The translations under genes and the position numbers were made by a program. DNA of 47,424 bases from Deltaproteobacteria bacterium (lineage in GTDB: Bacteria; Desulfobacterota; JAFDED01). This document shows positions 27,143-36,300 of this stretch, one piece after another (the stretch's first letter is position 1; the number at the start of each line of letters is the position of its first letter). The notes below the pieces were generated by a model. That model was not told where the DNA came from. It saw only the letters and a list, made by a program, of their open reading frames with translations, and made no database searches. The stretch lies in assembly GCA_019310535.1 (NCBI GenBank), contig JAFDED010000022.1, positions 1 to 47,424 of the forward strand. The letters are read 5' to 3'.

Positions 27143-27358
27143 TCAGGGTGTTTCTTCTTTTTTGCCGATCAAACTTTCTTTCATTTGGGCGGCGACCTGT
27201 TCGAAGATCTGCCTTCGCCTTCCATCGAGGGAAATGTGCACTTCATCTTCTATCACCCGCGGGCCCTTTTCCTTTATGTTGTTCCGAACCTTTTCCAGAC
27301 GCAATTGCTTATTGTAGGTTCGCAGAACGTTCTGGATCTGGTAGTTCGATATTGTCAT
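27143..27358 (-). CDS. FlgM-associated-like small protein (DVU0524 type)
   Basis: A 71-residue protein, MTISNYQIQNVLRTYNKQLRLEKV then a basic stretch and ISLDGRRRQIFEQVAAQM. The YQIQNVLRxYxKQL opening resembles the small proteins encoded beside flgM in Desulfovibrio (recalled family, moderate certainty). It has its own sigma-28 promoter at 27397-27424, placing it in the late flagellar class. The role is unknown; late expression and helical nature fit a secretion or anti-sigma accessory. A GGGGG ribosome binding site lies 7 nt upstream. Confidence 0.72.
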   Translation of the reverse strand: MTISNYQIQNVLRTYNKQLRLEKVRNNIKEKGPRVIEDEVHISLDGRRRQIFEQVAAQMKESLIGKKEETP

Positions 27359-27396
27359 GGCGTGCCCCCGGACAGTAAAATTCTCTCTTTATTATC

Positions 27397-27424
27397 TTAT
27401 CGGCAAAGCACCCCGATTACTTTA
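27397..27424 (-). promoter_or_regulatory. Sigma-28 (FliA) promoter before the 71-residue gene
   Basis: Read on the minus strand: TAAAGTAA (27424-27417), 12 nt, GCCGATAA (27404-27397), i.e. TAAA-N16-GCCGATAA. It lies 38 bp before the ATG. The spacing equals that of the fliC and flgM promoters in this window and is one base longer than the enterobacterial consensus TAAA-N15-GCCGATAA. Confidence 0.82.
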
Positions 27425-27468
27425 ATGACTTGCTTCATTTTCCGCATCATCGAGTTTGTGTACCTTCT

Positions 27469-27912
27469 CTATCCTTTTATGTCCACAAACCTGGGCTGGT
27501 ATTTCCTTTGCGATTTATACCTATTGGAGGCATGACCGCTTGATTTCAACTTATTTATACGGGTATTAGTCTCTCCCAAAAGATTTTCGAGCAATTCCTG
27601 ATTCTCACGTTGCTGAGAAGCCAACTCCCGCGCCAGTCCAGTTAAAAGATCCACCCAGTGCCTGACCGATCTTGTGTCTCTGCCGCTCCAGTCTTTCCAT
27701 TTTTTTCTCAACGGAGAAAATTGAACCTCCAATTCTTCGATCTTTAATATGTGTCTCTTCTTGTCATCTGCGATTTTAGCCAGGCCCTCAAAATACTCGG
27801 CCGTGATGGCCTTTTTCTCCAGAGAGGCTAACCCGACCAGACCCCTGTATAGATCCATCTCCCTCTGGATCCAGTCTATAACCTGTTGATTAAGGTCTTC
27901 CGGATACTTCAC
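27469..27912 (-). CDS. FlgN/FliT-like flagellar export chaperone
   Basis: A 147-residue all-helical protein from GTG 27912, which overlaps the last base of the fliS stop (TAGTG), indicating coupled translation. An upstream frame extension to 28005 lies inside fliS and is not used. Hallmarks are a long central amphipathic helix (LEKKAITAEYFEGLAKIADDKKRHILKIEELE) and the C-terminal KYQPRFVDIKG, like FlgN-family tails. Its position right after fliS is where FliT (the FliD chaperone) is found. A separate FlgN is encoded at 41412. It probably escorts FliD or a hook-associated protein to the export gate. Confidence 0.68.
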   Translation of the reverse strand: MKYPEDLNQQVIDWIQREMDLYRGLVGLASLEKKAITAEYFEGLAKIADDKKRHILKIEELEVQFSPLRKKWKDWSGRDTRSVRHWVDLLTGLARELASQQRENQELLENLLGETNTRINKLKSSGHASNRYKSQRKYQPRFVDIKG

Positions 27913-28349
27913 TAGGCCACTACGCTGGCAATTCTCCTGGGCTGGGCCTGTGATTTGAAAGGATCTGCAGGATACCGGGTCTCTTCGGTTTGGATAGTTT
28001 CCCATGCGTCTTTCAGCTCCTTAAGCATTTTGATGATCTCTTCCAGGCCCTCGACGTCCTTGTGAAGGTCTGCATAAAGAATCTTTCGGATCATATAATT
28101 ATATAGGTTTGCCAGTCTCTCGGCGATCTCGCCCGCCTCCATGTTCAGGCTGGAATGGAGTTCGTTTATGATGTTCTGTGCCTTCAGAAGCGCTCTTTCC
28201 TTTTGTTCGTACTTTTTTTCCAGTAAACAGAGTTTTCCCGATTCCAGGGCATGGATGGCGCCCTCGTAAGCAATGATCACTAATTCCAGTGGATTTGCCG
28301 TGATAACCCTGGCTTTTGTATATTGATTACTTGCCACTCCATTCATCAT
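27912..28349 (-). CDS. fliS: Flagellin export chaperone FliS
   Basis: A 145-residue four-helix protein binding the flagellin C-terminus in the cytoplasm. Family pattern: NQYTKARVITANPLELVIIAYEGAIHAL, then LHSSLNMEAGEIAERLANLYNYMIRKILYADLHKD and LKELKDAW. ATG 28349 has GGAG about 10 nt upstream. The C-terminus is extended beyond the core by ~25 residues. It follows fliD by 29 bp and overlaps the FlgN/FliT-like gene. In Bacillus FliS also affects free FliW through flagellin; csrA-fliW lie nearby. Confidence 0.96.
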   Translation of the reverse strand: MMNGVASNQYTKARVITANPLELVIIAYEGAIHALESGKLCLLEKKYEQKERALLKAQNIINELHSSLNMEAGEIAERLANLYNYMIRKILYADLHKDVEGLEEIIKMLKELKDAWETIQTEETRYPADPFKSQAQPRRIASVVA

Positions 28350-28378
28350 TTAACCAATCTCCACTTTTTCTTATTTCG

Positions 28379-31300
28379 TCAAATGGACCACATCGAGTTG
28401 ATGCTCGAAAGCTGGCCCGTTAACCACTGGCTCTGGCTTTGGAGGGCGCCGAGAGCTTTTTCCATAGCCACGAACTTATTGATCATTCGCTCCATCTTAT
28501 CGTTAAGCCTCGATTCCATCCTGGATATCCGATCCTCAAGGGAATCGATCCGGTTCTGGTAAGCCTCCTGCTTGTAAGTCGCATAACCGGAATAGGCGTC
28601 CGTGATGAAATACAGTGCCCTGTCAACTGCCTCTGCCACACCGAGGGTAAGAGTGATGTCTCCCACTTCGCCAGTTGCCGTGCCCGTATATATAATGCTC
28701 AAACCCTCTATGTTGGGCTGGTCTTCATCGCCTGCGAGGATTTGCCCGCTGCCGGTGGCGGCCTTCCCGTCGATGGTGCCCGCCACATCTAGCCCTTGGT
28801 AAGAGTCATCCACAATGCCAAGGTTGTTGACGTCCTGTGAGACCGTAAACGTGCCGCTTGAACCGTAAGAATCGTGCGTGAGCACCAAGAATTGGCCGCT
28901 GCCGTTGTCCGATGCGGTCACGCTCATCGAGTAGCGCCCTTCCTGGCCTCCGCTGTTCGTGGTGAGTACGGTTCCGAAATTCAGATCAGCGGGTTCGGTG
29001 ATATCCAGGCTCAGCTCGCTGTTGCCAGCAGTATTGTCGGTCAGGGTGATGCGGCCCGACGCATCGATGGCTGCCGTCACCTTATTCCCAAATGCGGATT
29101 CAATGGCGGACAGGAGCCCCCCTACGGTGTCCTCGGCTACGTTTTGGATTTTATAGGTGCCCGAGACCTCATTGCCCCCCCGGTCAGTTCCTGTAAATGT
29201 GATTTCGTCGTTATCGCTCAGGTTCGCCGAGTCACCCAGGCTGTTGTATACGCTGTTCCATTTTGTAGAGGAGGAGATGGGCGTCGTAGTTCCCGAGTCC
29301 GCGTATAGCTGTTCGCTCCCCACCAGCTTCTCCGTGTAGATCTTGTCCACCTCCGAGTTGATCGTGTTGACGATCTCGGTGAGGTTCATGCCGGCCGTAA
29401 GCGCGATTGTAGCCGTCTTGCTCCCCTCGGTGAGGGTGAGCACCTCATCCCCTGCCAGACCGCCGCCGCTTATATCTGTTGTACCCGTAACCGAGGCGCG
29501 TGCGGCGGCCTGGGTTATGTTGACCGTGTACGTGCCTGCTTGTGTCTTTACACCGTGATTGATGTAGTCCAGGGTCCCTGTGTCGCTCGTTCCTACGGCT
29601 GCAAACAAGTTGACCACATCGTTGAAGTTGCTCACCAGGTAGCCCCTCAGTACTGTCTCGTCCACGCTCAACTGGCCCTCATTGTCAAGGGTGACGCCAG
29701 CCTGGCCGAGGATGGAGAGGCTATCCGATATTCCCCATACCTTGTTAATAAGGATGGAGGTCAGGTCAGATCGGACTGAACGCAGAGTCTGGTCACCGAA
29801 TAGAACCCCCCCTGTCTCTTCGGTGTCCTCATCGTAAGAAAAATGCTGGCTGATAAAGGAGGCCACCTCGTTGTATTTGCTCACGAACTCACTGATATTG
29901 CCGATGATGGCATCAAGGTCGCGCTCGACGTTCAGGGTGATGGTGGTGCTGGAGTCTGCTTTTTTCAGCTCCAGAGTTATTCCTTCCACAACATCATCCA
30001 CCATGTTATCAGAACTGGTGAGCTGAACCCCGTCAATATCCAGAATCGCATCTGTTCCCTGCACAAGCTCCCGGTCTCTAACATCCGACAGGGCCGAGAA
30101 GCTCCCCCAGTCGAGATCCGAGTAGGTATCCTGAATGGTGGATGCGAGGGAGATCTGGAGGCTGCTGGCCCCGGTCTCCTCGTCCGCCACCTGGATCTTC
30201 CCCTCGCTTGTCAACCCGACCCAGACCTTGTCCCCACCGGCCTCAAAAGCCGACTTGATGGCATCCATGAGATCCTGAACAGTGCTGGACGAGGTGATGT
30301 CAAAAGTGGTGTTGACGGGGTTGTTGCTGTGATCAAAGCCGGAAATGGTAATATAGTCCCCGGCTGGAGAACCGCCGGACGTAAAGGTATTGTAACCGTC
30401 GATATCGATCAGCAGGGTGGATGCGGTGATTGTCGCCCCCTCGGAAGTCATCGCATTGCCGGAGGTGGTGCCCTGCACCGTGCTTGTCCCGCCCTCAAGA
30501 ACCCCCAGGGTCTGGAGAATGTTCTGGCTGTCGATAAAGTCCTGTGAACCATCTATCTGCAGCCGATAAACGGTCTGTCCATTAACCTGCTCGCTTACCA
30601 CCGATGCCGATACACCAGTAATACCCGCATTGTTAATGGCGGTCTTGATATCCTCAAGGGAATCGTTTGCCAGGTTGATGCTCACATTCTGGTAAACATC
30701 GAGGCCGTCTTTGATCTTGATGGTGTCGCTTTGCGTTGTGGTGAGCCCCAGGAGTTCCTTGATCTCCACGGTGGAGCTGGCGAACCGGTCGCTCTGGGCA
30801 CCCGATGTTATAACGTTCTTGATAGTAGTGGTGTTATCCAGCCATCCGAATTCCTGGACGAGATCGGCCGACGACCCGTTTAGAAGGCTCATCCCTGCCT
30901 CTCCCGTGGCATCGCTGGTCAAAATCAACCTGTAATCGTTTGTTCCATAGGAGACGATGCTCGCTGTCACCCCCGTGGGTTGAGTCCCGGAATTGGCGTT
31001 GTTGATCAATGCTTTGACATCGGCCAGGGAATCGGTGGCCGATATTGTTATGACCCGGCCGTTAATGATGATGTCTCCGGCAAAGTCGCTTCCGAGAGAT
31101 TCGGTGGAACTTGCCAATGATCTGGAAGAAAGCTTTTGCGCCGCAGCCAGTTGCGTGATTGTAACGGAGTAGGTGCCGGGCACCGCGGAGCTCGCTGCTG
31201 TCACCGACAAGAGGTCGGATGCCTTAACTGCCGCATCACTTGTGTTCATGCTGGTTGTATATATATTGAAATCCTTCCGGTCCTTCAGGTCCCCCGCGGC

Positions 31301-31483
31301 CGTTTTCAAGGATAATAGCCTGGTATTCAATGTCTGCCAGGCGGACAGCTTGTTCTCGATTCTCTGCCGCTGGCTTACCACGAGATCGACCTGGCGGTGG
31401 TCCACGGCTATGAGCTGATCCACTATGGTGCGCCAGTCAAGACCAGAAACCAGCCCGCTGATCAGGTTTGTGCTCATGGTCAT
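28379..31483 (-). CDS. fliD: Flagellar filament cap protein FliD, unusually long
   Basis: A 1034-residue HAP2; typical FliD is 450-700. The N-terminal FliD_N region (SGLVSGLDWRTIVDQLIAVDHRQVDLV...SLKTAAGDLKD) and C-terminal coiled coil (YQNRIDSLEDRISRMESRLNDKMERMINKFVAMEKALGALQSQSQWL) are canonical. The FliD_C start DAILDIDGVQLTSSDNMVDDVVEGITLEL falls at ~490-520. The extra length is in repeated beta-rich modules: TYSVTITQLAAAQ (~104) recurs as TYTVNITQAAAR (~645), and YITISGFDHSNNPVNTTFDI...VQDLMDAIKSAFEAG resembles ITFTGTDRGGNEVSGTYKI...VGGLLSAIESAFGN. GAGGAG lies 9 nt before the ATG. The extra domains are surface exposed in the cap, possibly for adhesion. Confidence 0.95.
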   Translation of the reverse strand: MTMSTNLISGLVSGLDWRTIVDQLIAVDHRQVDLVVSQRQRIENKLSAWQTLNTRLLSLKTAAGDLKDRKDFNIYTTSMNTSDAAVKASDLLSVTAASSAVPGTYSVTITQLAAAQKLSSRSLASSTESLGSDFAGDIIINGRVITISATDSLADVKALINNANSGTQPTGVTASIVSYGTNDYRLILTSDATGEAGMSLLNGSSADLVQEFGWLDNTTTIKNVITSGAQSDRFASSTVEIKELLGLTTTQSDTIKIKDGLDVYQNVSINLANDSLEDIKTAINNAGITGVSASVVSEQVNGQTVYRLQIDGSQDFIDSQNILQTLGVLEGGTSTVQGTTSGNAMTSEGATITASTLLIDIDGYNTFTSGGSPAGDYITISGFDHSNNPVNTTFDITSSSTVQDLMDAIKSAFEAGGDKVWVGLTSEGKIQVADEETGASSLQISLASTIQDTYSDLDWGSFSALSDVRDRELVQGTDAILDIDGVQLTSSDNMVDDVVEGITLELKKADSSTTITLNVERDLDAIIGNISEFVSKYNEVASFISQHFSYDEDTEETGGVLFGDQTLRSVRSDLTSILINKVWGISDSLSILGQAGVTLDNEGQLSVDETVLRGYLVSNFNDVVNLFAAVGTSDTGTLDYINHGVKTQAGTYTVNITQAAARASVTGTTDISGGGLAGDEVLTLTEGSKTATIALTAGMNLTEIVNTINSEVDKIYTEKLVGSEQLYADSGTTTPISSSTKWNSVYNSLGDSANLSDNDEITFTGTDRGGNEVSGTYKIQNVAEDTVGGLLSAIESAFGNKVTAAIDASGRITLTDNTAGNSELSLDITEPADLNFGTVLTTNSGGQEGRYSMSVTASDNGSGQFLVLTHDSYGSSGTFTVSQDVNNLGIVDDSYQGLDVAGTIDGKAATGSGQILAGDEDQPNIEGLSIIYTGTATGEVGDITLTLGVAEAVDRALYFITDAYSGYATYKQEAYQNRIDSLEDRISRMESRLNDKMERMINKFVAMEKALGALQSQSQWLTGQLSSINSMWSI

Positions 31484-31505
31484 TTTCCGTTACTCCTCTT
31501 CTGGA

Positions 31506-31871
31506 TTACAAAAGAAGATCTGAAATGTCAGGAAGATTCCTGGCCAGGCGAATCTGCTCCTCCGGTGGAATCTCTCGAATGACCTCGCCCTCCTCGTTCA
31601 CCACCTTCATGATCACCTGGTCGGTTTCCGCATCCACTTGGAATTTAAGACTGAAGTTCATGGCCCGAACGGCCTTTTGTATATTCGATGCCAGGATTTG
31701 CAGGTCCCTTTCCTTATTCTTTACCGCTACATCGTTTACCATCAACGATACTTTATCCTGGGTGGGAGGCTCAGTGCTGGAAGTCGCGGTCTCAGGGGAT
31801 CGGGGCCTGGAAAAAGACAAAGCGGTTTCCCCGATGGATTTTATGATATTACTGATGTTCGCTATTTCCAT
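31506..31871 (-). CDS. flaG: FlaG family flagellar protein
   Basis: A 121-residue protein. The variable N-terminal ~50 residues precede the FlaG core: QKAVRAMNFSLKFQVDAETDQVIMKVVNEEGEVIREIPPEEQIRLARNL. ATG 31871 is chosen over 31907 since GGGGAGAG lies 5 nt upstream. FlaG affects filament length in several genera. It lies between fliC and fliD, 22 bp before fliD. Confidence 0.92.
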   Translation of the reverse strand: MEIANISNIIKSIGETALSFSRPRSPETATSSTEPPTQDKVSLMVNDVAVKNKERDLQILASNIQKAVRAMNFSLKFQVDAETDQVIMKVVNEEGEVIREIPPEEQIRLARNLPDISDLLL

Positions 31872-31917
31872 TTCTCTCTCCCCATGAGCGATCGCGAGCA
31901 TTATCATGCCTGCTCAT

Positions 31918-31946
31918 AAAGGAGAGGGGGATCACCCCTCTCCTTT
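31918..31946 (-). terminator. Strong hairpin after fliC
   Basis: Perfect 12-bp stem AAAGGAGAGGGG (31918-31929) with CCCCTCTCCTTT (31935-31946), 5-nt loop, 8 bp past the fliC stop. In the transcript it ends UUUAU, a short U-tract. It is probably a partial terminator and 3' stabiliser that lets flagellin mRNA exceed flaG-fliD. Confidence 0.75.
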
Positions 31947-31953
31947 ATTTATA

Positions 31954-33081
31954 TCACCCGCCGCCGATGAGGGCCAGTATGTTCTGTGCCGACATGTTGG
32001 CCTGGGCCAGCATGGCTGTTCCGGACTGCATCAGGATCTGATTTCTTGTGAACGTCGTCATCTCCGCTGCCATATCCACATCGCGGATCGTTGATTCGGC
32101 CGCGGAGATATTCTCAATGGCCACCTCGAGCCCCTCGATGGCGAATCCCAGCTTATTCTGCATTGCACCGATGGAGGCGAACTGGGTATTCAGGCTGCCG
32201 ATGGCATTGTCGATTGTGTTTATGTAGCTCTCGGAGTTGGACCGGCTTGTGATATCCCCGGAGATATTCAATACCGAGCCCGTTGTGCTCAAATCAGCGA
32301 AGCCGAAAGTGACCTGGTTATCTGACATTGACCCGCCTGCGCCGGATCCTACCTGGAACGTGGCATCGGCTGCTGCAGATGTCCTCAAGGTCGTCCCGTT
32401 GAGGGAGGTTGCCGTAATAGCGTCTGTATGGGTGAACTTGATCCCCATCTTGTCGAAGTTCAGGGTTTCCTGCGTAGAAGCATCGAGAGATAGCTTTTGA
32501 GTGTCTCCGGTGGACACCTCGGTGATCACGATGGAGCTGTTGCCTGCCGCAAAGGTATATGTTGCTGAGGCCGATGCGCCGTTAAACTCGATGTTCTGGA
32601 CATAAGCTGTGTTTTCCAGGTAATCGGTCGTGTTAGCAGTATCAATGCCCATGCCGAACGTGCCGTTGATGAGCTCGCGGCCCTGATAGTTGGTGGAGGC
32701 GGAGATACGGTTGATCTCGTCTTCGATCTTCGAGCGTTCCGTATCCAGATACCCCCGCTCGGTGTCGCTCAGGTTGTCGGAGGCCGCCTGAGTGGCCAGC
32801 TCTTTGAGCCTCTCCAGCATGCCGGCTATATTGCCCATGGCGCCTTCCGCCACCTGGACCATAGTGTTGGCCTGGGCGGCATTACGGCTGGCCACATTCA
32901 TGGCCCGGATATCAACCCGCAGCTTGTTGGCCACAGCCAACCCAGCGGCATCGTCAGCCGCACGGTTGATGCGATATCCCGAAGAAAGCTTCTCGATCGA
33001 TCTTGACAACCTCGTGTCGGTAAGCCATAACTGCCGGTGAGCGTTAATGGCTGCAACGTTGGTGTTAACTCTCAGTCCCAT
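31954..33081 (-). CDS. fliC: Flagellin
   Basis: A 375-residue flagellin. The conserved N-terminal D0/D1 (MGLRVNTNVAAINAHRQL...LSSGYRINRAADDAAGLAVANKLR, with RDIRAMNVASRNAAQANTMVQVAEGAM) and C-terminal D1/D0 (NTIDNAIGSLNTQFASIGAMQNKLGFAIEGLEVAIENISAAESTIRDVDMAAEMTTFTRNQIL...AMLAQANMSAQNILALI) are intact. The central ~140-285 is Ser/Thr-rich and variable, the usual site of O-glycosylation. AAGGAGG lies 8 nt before the ATG. It is driven by the sigma-28 promoter at 33239-33266 with a ~150-nt structured leader. The next gene upstream encodes a three-module glycosyltransferase. It is the only flagellin in the window. Confidence 0.98.
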   Translation of the reverse strand: MGLRVNTNVAAINAHRQLWLTDTRLSRSIEKLSSGYRINRAADDAAGLAVANKLRVDIRAMNVASRNAAQANTMVQVAEGAMGNIAGMLERLKELATQAASDNLSDTERGYLDTERSKIEDEINRISASTNYQGRELINGTFGMGIDTANTTDYLENTAYVQNIEFNGASASATYTFAAGNSSIVITEVSTGDTQKLSLDASTQETLNFDKMGIKFTHTDAITATSLNGTTLRTSAAADATFQVGSGAGGSMSDNQVTFGFADLSTTGSVLNISGDITSRSNSESYINTIDNAIGSLNTQFASIGAMQNKLGFAIEGLEVAIENISAAESTIRDVDMAAEMTTFTRNQILMQSGTAMLAQANMSAQNILALIGGG

Positions 33082-33091
33082 AATGTATCCT

Positions 33092-33144
33092 CCTTGATCA
33101 TTTTTCCCTGAAATACTTCAGGGCTTAAGGGGAATCCTTTCCCC
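33092..33144 (-). promoter_or_regulatory. fliC leader hairpins and SD: candidate CsrA sites
   Basis: In mRNA order: GGGGAA-AGGA-TTCCCC (33144-33129), a 6-bp stem presenting AGGA in the loop; CCCTGAA-GTAT-TTCAGGG (33123-33106), a 7-bp stem; then the ribosome binding site AAGGAGG just before the ATG. CsrA prefers GGA in hairpin loops together with a GGA in the SD, the arrangement known for Bacillus hag. csrA and fliW are 4.7 kb upstream in the same direction. The binding itself is inferred. Confidence 0.6.
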
Positions 33145-33238
33145 TAACCTTACCTTTTAGCCCGTTTCTCTTCTGCATCCCCCCTTCCTGAGCCAAAGAC
33201 TTTCGCAAAAAATCCATCAAATCCGTCTTTCAAATATC

Positions 33239-33266
33239 TTATCGGCAGGAAGAAAGTGAAACTTTA
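33239..33266 (-). promoter_or_regulatory. Sigma-28 (FliA) promoter of fliC
   Basis: Minus strand: TAAAGTTT (33266-33259), 12 nt, GCCGATAA (33246-33239). Both boxes match the FliA consensus exactly; the spacing TAAA-N16-GCCGATAA is one longer than the enterobacterial form. It lies 157 bp before the fliC ATG. Confidence 0.9.
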
Positions 33267-33342
33267 TGTTTTTTTCTGTAGCTTGGGTTGATTCAGGATT
33301 TTGCAGCGGAAAATTCTTCGACGCCGTCGTTTCTTTAATCCT

Positions 33343-36300
33343 TCATGCTTTGGCGAGTGCGCTGGGAGGGTGAAGGCAATAGGCATCCAGATCGTCAGCC
33401 ATCTGGAGGGAAATGGAGGCGGCTTCCGGAAATTCATTTTTCTCAAGCATCTCCGCCAATTTATTCAGGATATCAATGAGCCCGGGGATGTCCTGTATTT
33501 CTCCTGTGATAGGATAAGAGATTATATGGAAGACCTGATTGAGCTGCTCTACGCACCCATCCACATCGCCGGAGTTGAGGTGAATTCCGGCCATGGCCAT
33601 GCAGATTGTGGGGTGGAGGCCGCCGGCATCGAGAGCCATTTCCAGGTGAGGCTTAGCGCTTTTCAGGTCGCCTTTTTTGAATAATGAGAGTCCTTTCCTG
33701 AAGTGATAAGCAGCATCACCCGGTTGTTTTCCCTTTAATCCGGTTAACCCGGGCTCAATCCCTTGAGTTTCTTCATGGTTAAGCATCACGGAGACGGCGC
33801 GTTTCCTTATGGACGAGCCGTCAGGGGCCAATCGCTCGGCCACTTCAAAGGCCTCCATGGCGGCTTCCCTCTGCCCCTGGCGACACAGTGCACACCCCAT
33901 GGAAAAGGCGACCTCCCCCGCCTGACCAAGGGTATGAAATACAGCGCCCTTGAAATCTTCTGGATTGCGCGACAAGCGCTCATAAAGGGATAAGTATCGA
34001 CGCGCCGACTCAATGATGGCGTTGTCATCCCCCTTTTTCCCCATAACCGCGCAGAGGACACAGGCTGCGTCCAGGTTCAGCTCGTCGTATTCCATTCCTC
34101 TTTTGGCCCATTGTTCTGCATGCTCCATCTCCCCTCTCATGAAGTGGCTGGCCGCAAGAAGATAGAACGTGCTCATATAGGCCGCATCGCTGAGATGCAA
34201 GCGATAAACCTGTGAAATTGCATTCCGGGCTGTCCGGATGGCAGAGTCATAATCCTCTTGCACGAATTGCAGCACGGCAAGATTATGAAAGGCGAAAGGA
34301 TCTTCCGGCTTCTCCCGGAGTTGCCGTTCCAGGAGACTTTGGGTCCGCCCCATCTTGCGGGCCATTTTTTCTTTTTCCAGGTTGTAACCTTTGTGGTGCA
34401 GGAGGATATTTGTATGTCTTACTCTTCCCTTGAAGCGAAGTTGATTGTGAACGATCCCTTCATAATGGTTGCCCATCCCGTTTCGGAAGAGCCGAGGAGA
34501 GGCCTGTTGGCTCAATTGTTTTCCTATAGCCAGCGGGCTCCTTACCAAGAGGTACAGTGTCTCCGCATCGTTCTTCTCCACCTCTTTGCGCAAGCGTATC
34601 CCGGCCCCTCGATCCAGTTCCTCATCCGCATCGATGATCAGTATCCAATCGCCGCAGGCATAGCGGATCGCCTGGTTTCTATGTTTGCTGAAATCGTTCT
34701 CCCAGGGATGAAAAAAGACCCGGGCTCCGTAGGAGCGTGCGATTTCTACAGTGTGATCACGAGAGCCTGTGTCAACGACAATGATTTCATCCACATATTG
34801 CCTTATGCTTTGCAAGCACGCCGGCAAGAATTCTTCTTCATCTTTGGCAATCATGGCCGCCGATATAACTAGAGGAGCATTACACAAGGAAAGAAACTCT
34901 TTCCCCATCCTCTCGATCATGCCTGCTTCCAGCTCGCGGATAGCCTCCGGCTGTTCATAATCTTTCAGCACCCGGTAAAAACTGCGCGCAACAAAGGGCC
35001 AGGATGGGAGGAGGTTTAGAACCATGTTACGGATGGTGGGCAGATCCACAGGTGAAGTAGAGGCCAGTGCTTTCAATATCTTTGAGGCCGGAAAGAACAA
35101 CTTTCGCTCGAAATAAGGGCGAAAGAGTTGCCACAGGCATTCCCTGTTGATAAAGGACCTGTTTAAGACCCTTCCGGCAATATCCAGGGCCTTTCCCTCA
35201 TCTCCATTTTCCAGGTGGTATTCGGCAAGCAGCCCTGGAGCCTCCACGGGAAAATCCGCTTCCTTGTTAGAGCGGTTCAGCCATTGCTCCCATTGCCCAT
35301 AGACTTCCCGGAAAATCCTTTTGGCTTCGTCTCGACTCCCCTTTTCGAGCATGATAAGGGAGAGCAGCATCTTAACTGCTGCTTTACTATGGGCCCTGTA
35401 AAATATAAGGTACGGATGGGGCAGGGCGGTTATGCCATCCTCTAGCATCTCCAGGTATCGAAGGCACCAGGTTTTTGCTTTTTCGTTTTGTTTCAGGCGA
35501 TAGTTAATATAGGCCAGGAGAAATACGAGGTCCAGGTAGGACGGCTCTATCGTTATGCCCTCCTCGCAGACTTCTGCCACCTTTTCCAGATTGCCCATAC
35601 TGAGGTAACTAATGGCCAGCAGATAATAGACATTGAGGTAATAGCGGGGCTGGAATCCAGCATCTTTCAGCAATCCTCTGACCTTCTCCCCGAAGATGAT
35701 CGCCTCCTTGCTTTCTCCTTTCATACAGTAGCTCTGGGTTATATTAAACAGGGCGAAAATATCATCTGGGTTCTCCTTCAATTGTCGTTCGAGAAGCGCT
35801 GCAGTCCTTTTAAACTTAATCGACATTTCCTCAGGAGACAGATCGTATCCTTTGTGAATGATCCGAATTGGTGTGCTCTTCGCCTCACCCACTTGACAAA
35901 GGCGATTATGCACAATCCCCTGATAGTGGAATCCCATCTTGTTTCGGAAAATTCGACACGCGGATGATATGCTACGAGTGGAGCCATCATGATTCTCGTC
36001 TATCAACTGGCAGAAAAAATGTGTGGTCTCGGGGTTGGCTTCCCGAATCGTACGTCTGAGCAAAGCACCATATCCGGGGGCCAGCACCTCGTCAGCATCC
36101 ATGATCAGTATCCAGTCGCCCGTAGCATAGGATAAGGACTGATTTCTGTGCAGGCTGAAATCGTCCTCCCAGGGGTGCTGAAAAATTCGGGCGCCATATT
36201 CCCCGGCTATCTCTATAGTGCGGTCAGAAGACCCTGTGTCCACAATAATTATTTCGTTCACATATGGTTTTATGCTCTCAAGGCACTGAGGAAGACGTCT

